Positions 5,181 to 6,698 of a stretch of DNA of 6,698 nt are shown one piece after another. The first letter of the stretch is position 1; every line of letters begins with the position of its first letter. The position numbers and the translations under genes are program-made. The stretch comes from CAG-791 sp045113775 (GTDB lineage Bacteria; Bacillota; Clostridia; Lachnospirales; Lachnospiraceae). A model generated the notes under the pieces. The model worked only from the letters and a program-made list of their open reading frames with translations, ran no database searches and was not told where the DNA came from. The DNA lies in NCBI GenBank assembly GCA_045113775.1, contig JBGUJH010000042.1, positions 1 through 6,698 of the forward strand. Direction: 5' to 3'.

Positions 5181-6185
5181 ATGGCAGCAAGAATGACAGC
5201 CGGCAAAGGCGGCGAATATTATGTTCCTTATGAGAACAGGACAGGATGTGAGTCTATTGTCTATTTCACAAGAGATCTGTCCGCGGAAGGCCTGGAGAAG
5301 ATCTACAAAAAAGTGAGCGGTGTTCTGCACGGCAAAGTAGCCGTCAAGCTCCATACCGGCGAGCAGCACGGACCTAACATAATTCCGAGACCGTGGGTGC
5401 AGAATCTTTTTGAGAAAGAGCTTAAGGACTTTGACAGCGCGACGATCATTGAGACAAACACTTTCTATGCGGGCGACCGCGATACAACTGAGAAGCACCG
5501 CAAGACACTGGAAGTGAACGGCTGGACCTTCGCACCCGTGGACATCACTGATGAGTTCGGGACAACAACGCTCCCCGTCAAGGGTGGAAAGTGGTTCACC
5601 GAGATGTCCGTCGGCAAGTCAATGCCTGACTATGACTCTTTCCTGGCGCTGACGCACTTCAAGGGTCACGTGATGGGCGGCTTCGGCGGCTCCAACAAGA
5701 ACATCGGCATCGGATGCGCGGATGGCAAGGTAGGCAAGAAGTGGATCCACGAAGCGGATTCCGGAAACCAGTGGGGAATCGCCATGGAAGAGCTGATGGA
5801 GCGCATGGCGGAATCTACAAAAGCGACTATTGACTATTTTGCAGGAAGCATCGCTTACATCAACGTCCTGCGCAACATGTCCGTATCCTGCGACTGCGAA
5901 GGCGTGGCAGCAGCTCCTGTCGTGACACCCAACATCGGAATTGTGGCATCGCTGGATATTCTGGCAGTGGATACGGCCAGTGTAGACCTTGTCTATGCCC
6001 TTAAGGAAGAGGATCATCACGACCTCGTCGAGCGTATGGAGACAAGGCACGGACATCGCCAGCTCAGCTACATGAAAGAGCTCGGCATGGGCAACAACAA
6101 GTACGTGCTGATCGACCTCGACAACGGCGAGTGCAGGATACAGCCCGCGGATGCGGTGACGCATGTGGTGCCGTTTGAAGGGTGA
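5181..6185 (+). CDS. DUF362 family protein lacking the ferredoxin insert
   Basis: The 334-residue cytosolic protein matches the DUF362 family, often annotated as iron-sulfur centre proteins of unknown function. Supporting segments are GKVAVKLHTGEQHGPN (51-66), HFKGHVMGGFGGSNKNIGIG (159-178) and the C-terminal block from SVSCDCEG (234-241) through IGIVASLDILAVDTASVDLV (252-271). Many relatives carry a ferredoxin-like CxxCxxCxxxCP segment after the NIGIGCA stretch. Here residues 180-225 contain no cysteine, so that cluster domain is absent; only C179, C237 and C239 remain in the conserved core. The ribosome binding site GGAGGTG (5168-5174) lies 6 nt before the ATG. It sits in an apparent operon with the cupin. 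A role in redox chemistry or metal handling is known only loosely for the family and is not shown here. Confidence 0.88.
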   Translation: MAARMTAGKGGEYYVPYENRTGCESIVYFTRDLSAEGLEKIYKKVSGVLHGKVAVKLHTGEQHGPNIIPRPWVQNLFEKELKDFDSATIIETNTFYAGDRDTTEKHRKTLEVNGWTFAPVDITDEFGTTTLPVKGGKWFTEMSVGKSMPDYDSFLALTHFKGHVMGGFGGSNKNIGIGCADGKVGKKWIHEADSGNQWGIAMEELMERMAESTKATIDYFAGSIAYINVLRNMSVSCDCEGVAAAPVVTPNIGIVASLDILAVDTASVDLVYALKEEDHHDLVERMETRHGHRQLSYMKELGMGNNKYVLIDLDNGECRIQPADAVTHVVPFEG

Positions 6186-6418
6186 TGGTGCTGCTCCGGG
6201 GTGTGACTGCGACTTGTCGCAGGAGATCAGTGCGGGTTAGAGGTTTGTCTCGGGCCGGGAGAGCACGGTGTGTCGTGACATTGCCTTGAATTGGGAAGTC
6301 TGAACCGCTGTTGGACTATAGGGTGTGTTTTCGGTTAGCGTGCCCCCATGGAAACAGAGCATTCCGACGATTTGATGCTTGGTTTCCTGCCAAATTGGAC
6401 AAAAATGAACATTTTGAG

Positions 6419-6490
6419 AGAGCTGGCCTCCATTTGCTATGCAGCTTCATGTTGCGCAATGGAGGCCAGCTCTTTGACTTTCTTATTTAT
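6419..6490 (+). terminator. Probable terminator of the cupin-DUF362 operon
   Basis: AGAGCTGGCCTCCATT (6419-6434) pairs perfectly with its complement at 6458-6473 (16 bp, 23-nt loop). A T-rich but interrupted tail follows (TTTGACTTTCTTATTT). It is the first strong stem with a T-rich tail after the DUF362 gene, although 234 bp past its stop codon. The long loop and patchy T-tract also allow a mobile-element or RNA structural role. Confidence 0.45.
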
Positions 6491-6540
6491 GATCCAACTT
6501 TAACGGAATCTGCCCTGATTTCAGCATGATTTGCCATCAA

Positions 6541-6554
6541 ATGCAAATTTGCAT
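6541..6554. repeat. Perfect 14-bp palindrome
   Basis: ATGCAAATTTGCAT is perfectly self-complementary and is flanked by TGCC (6532-6535) and GGCA (6558-6561), which extend the symmetry. It could be a protein-binding site for a gene beyond the window, or part of the neighbouring repeat boundary. No promoter was recognised beside it. Confidence 0.5.
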
Positions 6555-6582
6555 GGAGGCAGGAGAAGAAATTAGTGTCTCT

Positions 6583-6698
6583 ATAACTCAAGGGGGATGT
6601 CCCCCGCCTCGACAGGCGGCGGGAAGTAACAAATATTCTCAGTGGCGGGTGACAATCCCCCACTGAGTTATATGATGCACACGCGTGCGGAAAGGAAG
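6583..6698 (-). repeat. Structured non-coding repeat, copy 2 (inverted, cut by window end)
   Basis: Read on the minus strand, this begins with the same 24-nt block as copy 1 (6672-6695 here, 2403-2426 there). It is followed by an 8-bp outer stem (ATAACTCA at 6664-6671 with TGAGTTAT at 6583-6590, minus-strand sense). That stem encloses a CTCAGTGG/CCACTGAG hairpin, CCGCCT-GTCG-AGGCGG, and a G-run/C-run hairpin. Copy 1 has the same layout with a different outer-stem sequence. The 5' portion corresponding to 2372-2402 of copy 1 lies outside the window. Stop codons and lack of a shared frame rule out a conserved short protein. Confidence 0.65.

Larger units (their letters stand above)
6186..6582. 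other. Gene-free region rich in hairpins
   Basis: About 400 bp follow the DUF362 stop with no coding region I can support. CTGCGAC (6207-6213) pairs with GTCGCAG (6216-6222) but no T-run follows. GGAAACAGAGCAT (6350-6362) pairs with ATGCTTGGTTTCC (6375-6387) over 13 positions, with one A-G mismatch and one G-U. A long hairpin lies at 6419-6473 and a 14-bp palindrome at 6541-6554. The density of structure suggests a non-coding or mobile-element-derived segment. Confidence 0.45.

Noticed and set aside
6311..6529. 72-codon ORF across the 3' hairpins
   Set aside because: It begins at a TTG with no ribosome binding site and its sequence is dictated by two inverted repeats; no family resemblance.

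Overview
The window most likely comes from a member of the Bacillota, class Clostridia (a gut Lachnospiraceae-like genome would fit). The basis is strong AGGAGG-type ribosome binding sites on every gene, clostridial-style sigma-A promoters, a lipobox lipoprotein, and the family resemblance of the proteins. This is inference; no rRNA or species marker is present. All recognised genes lie on the + strand.

Layout. (1) 1-145 holds no gene but carries an interleaved inverted repeat (24-78). (2) 146-559 is a leader region: a sigma-A type promoter with a GTTAG/CTAAC operator-like palindrome on its -10, a well-supported 34-codon Met/Cys-rich short ORF (259-363), then an intrinsic-terminator-like hairpin (427-458). 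The 5' arm of that hairpin is perfectly complementary over 12 nt to a segment inside the short ORF. This looks like a leader-peptide attenuator. (3) 560-2269 encodes a lipoprotein that joins two substrate-binding domains of different families: an N-terminal polar amino-acid type (SBP_bac_3) and a C-terminal NlpA/MetQ type. (4) 2270-2586 has no gene; it contains a structured repeat (copy 1) and a 12-bp perfect hairpin. (5) 2587-4668 encodes two overlapping PAAT-type permeases and their GlnQ-type ATPase. Together with the lipoprotein they make a complete amino-acid ABC importer. (6) 4677-4762 holds a second promoter overlapped by a 17-bp palindrome. It drives (7) a 116-residue single-domain cupin (4797-5147) and a DUF362 protein (5181-6185). 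(8) 6186-6698 has no convincing gene. It holds several hairpins, a probable terminator, and an inverted second copy of the structured repeat, cut by the window end.

How the parts may work together. The lipoprotein would capture amino acid outside the membrane and deliver it to the permease heterodimer, powered by the ATPase. The MetQ-like domain, the Met and Cys codons in the leader, and the mutually exclusive leader hairpins all point to a sulfur amino acid (methionine, cyst(e)ine or a derivative) as substrate and signal. That is inference. The cupin and DUF362 genes form a separately promoted pair that may share the regulon or be reached by readthrough; their biochemical role cannot be read from the sequence.

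The most noteworthy points are the hybrid two-family binding protein, the Met/Cys leader attenuator, and a non-coding repeat whose two inverted copies keep the same stem by compensatory changes.
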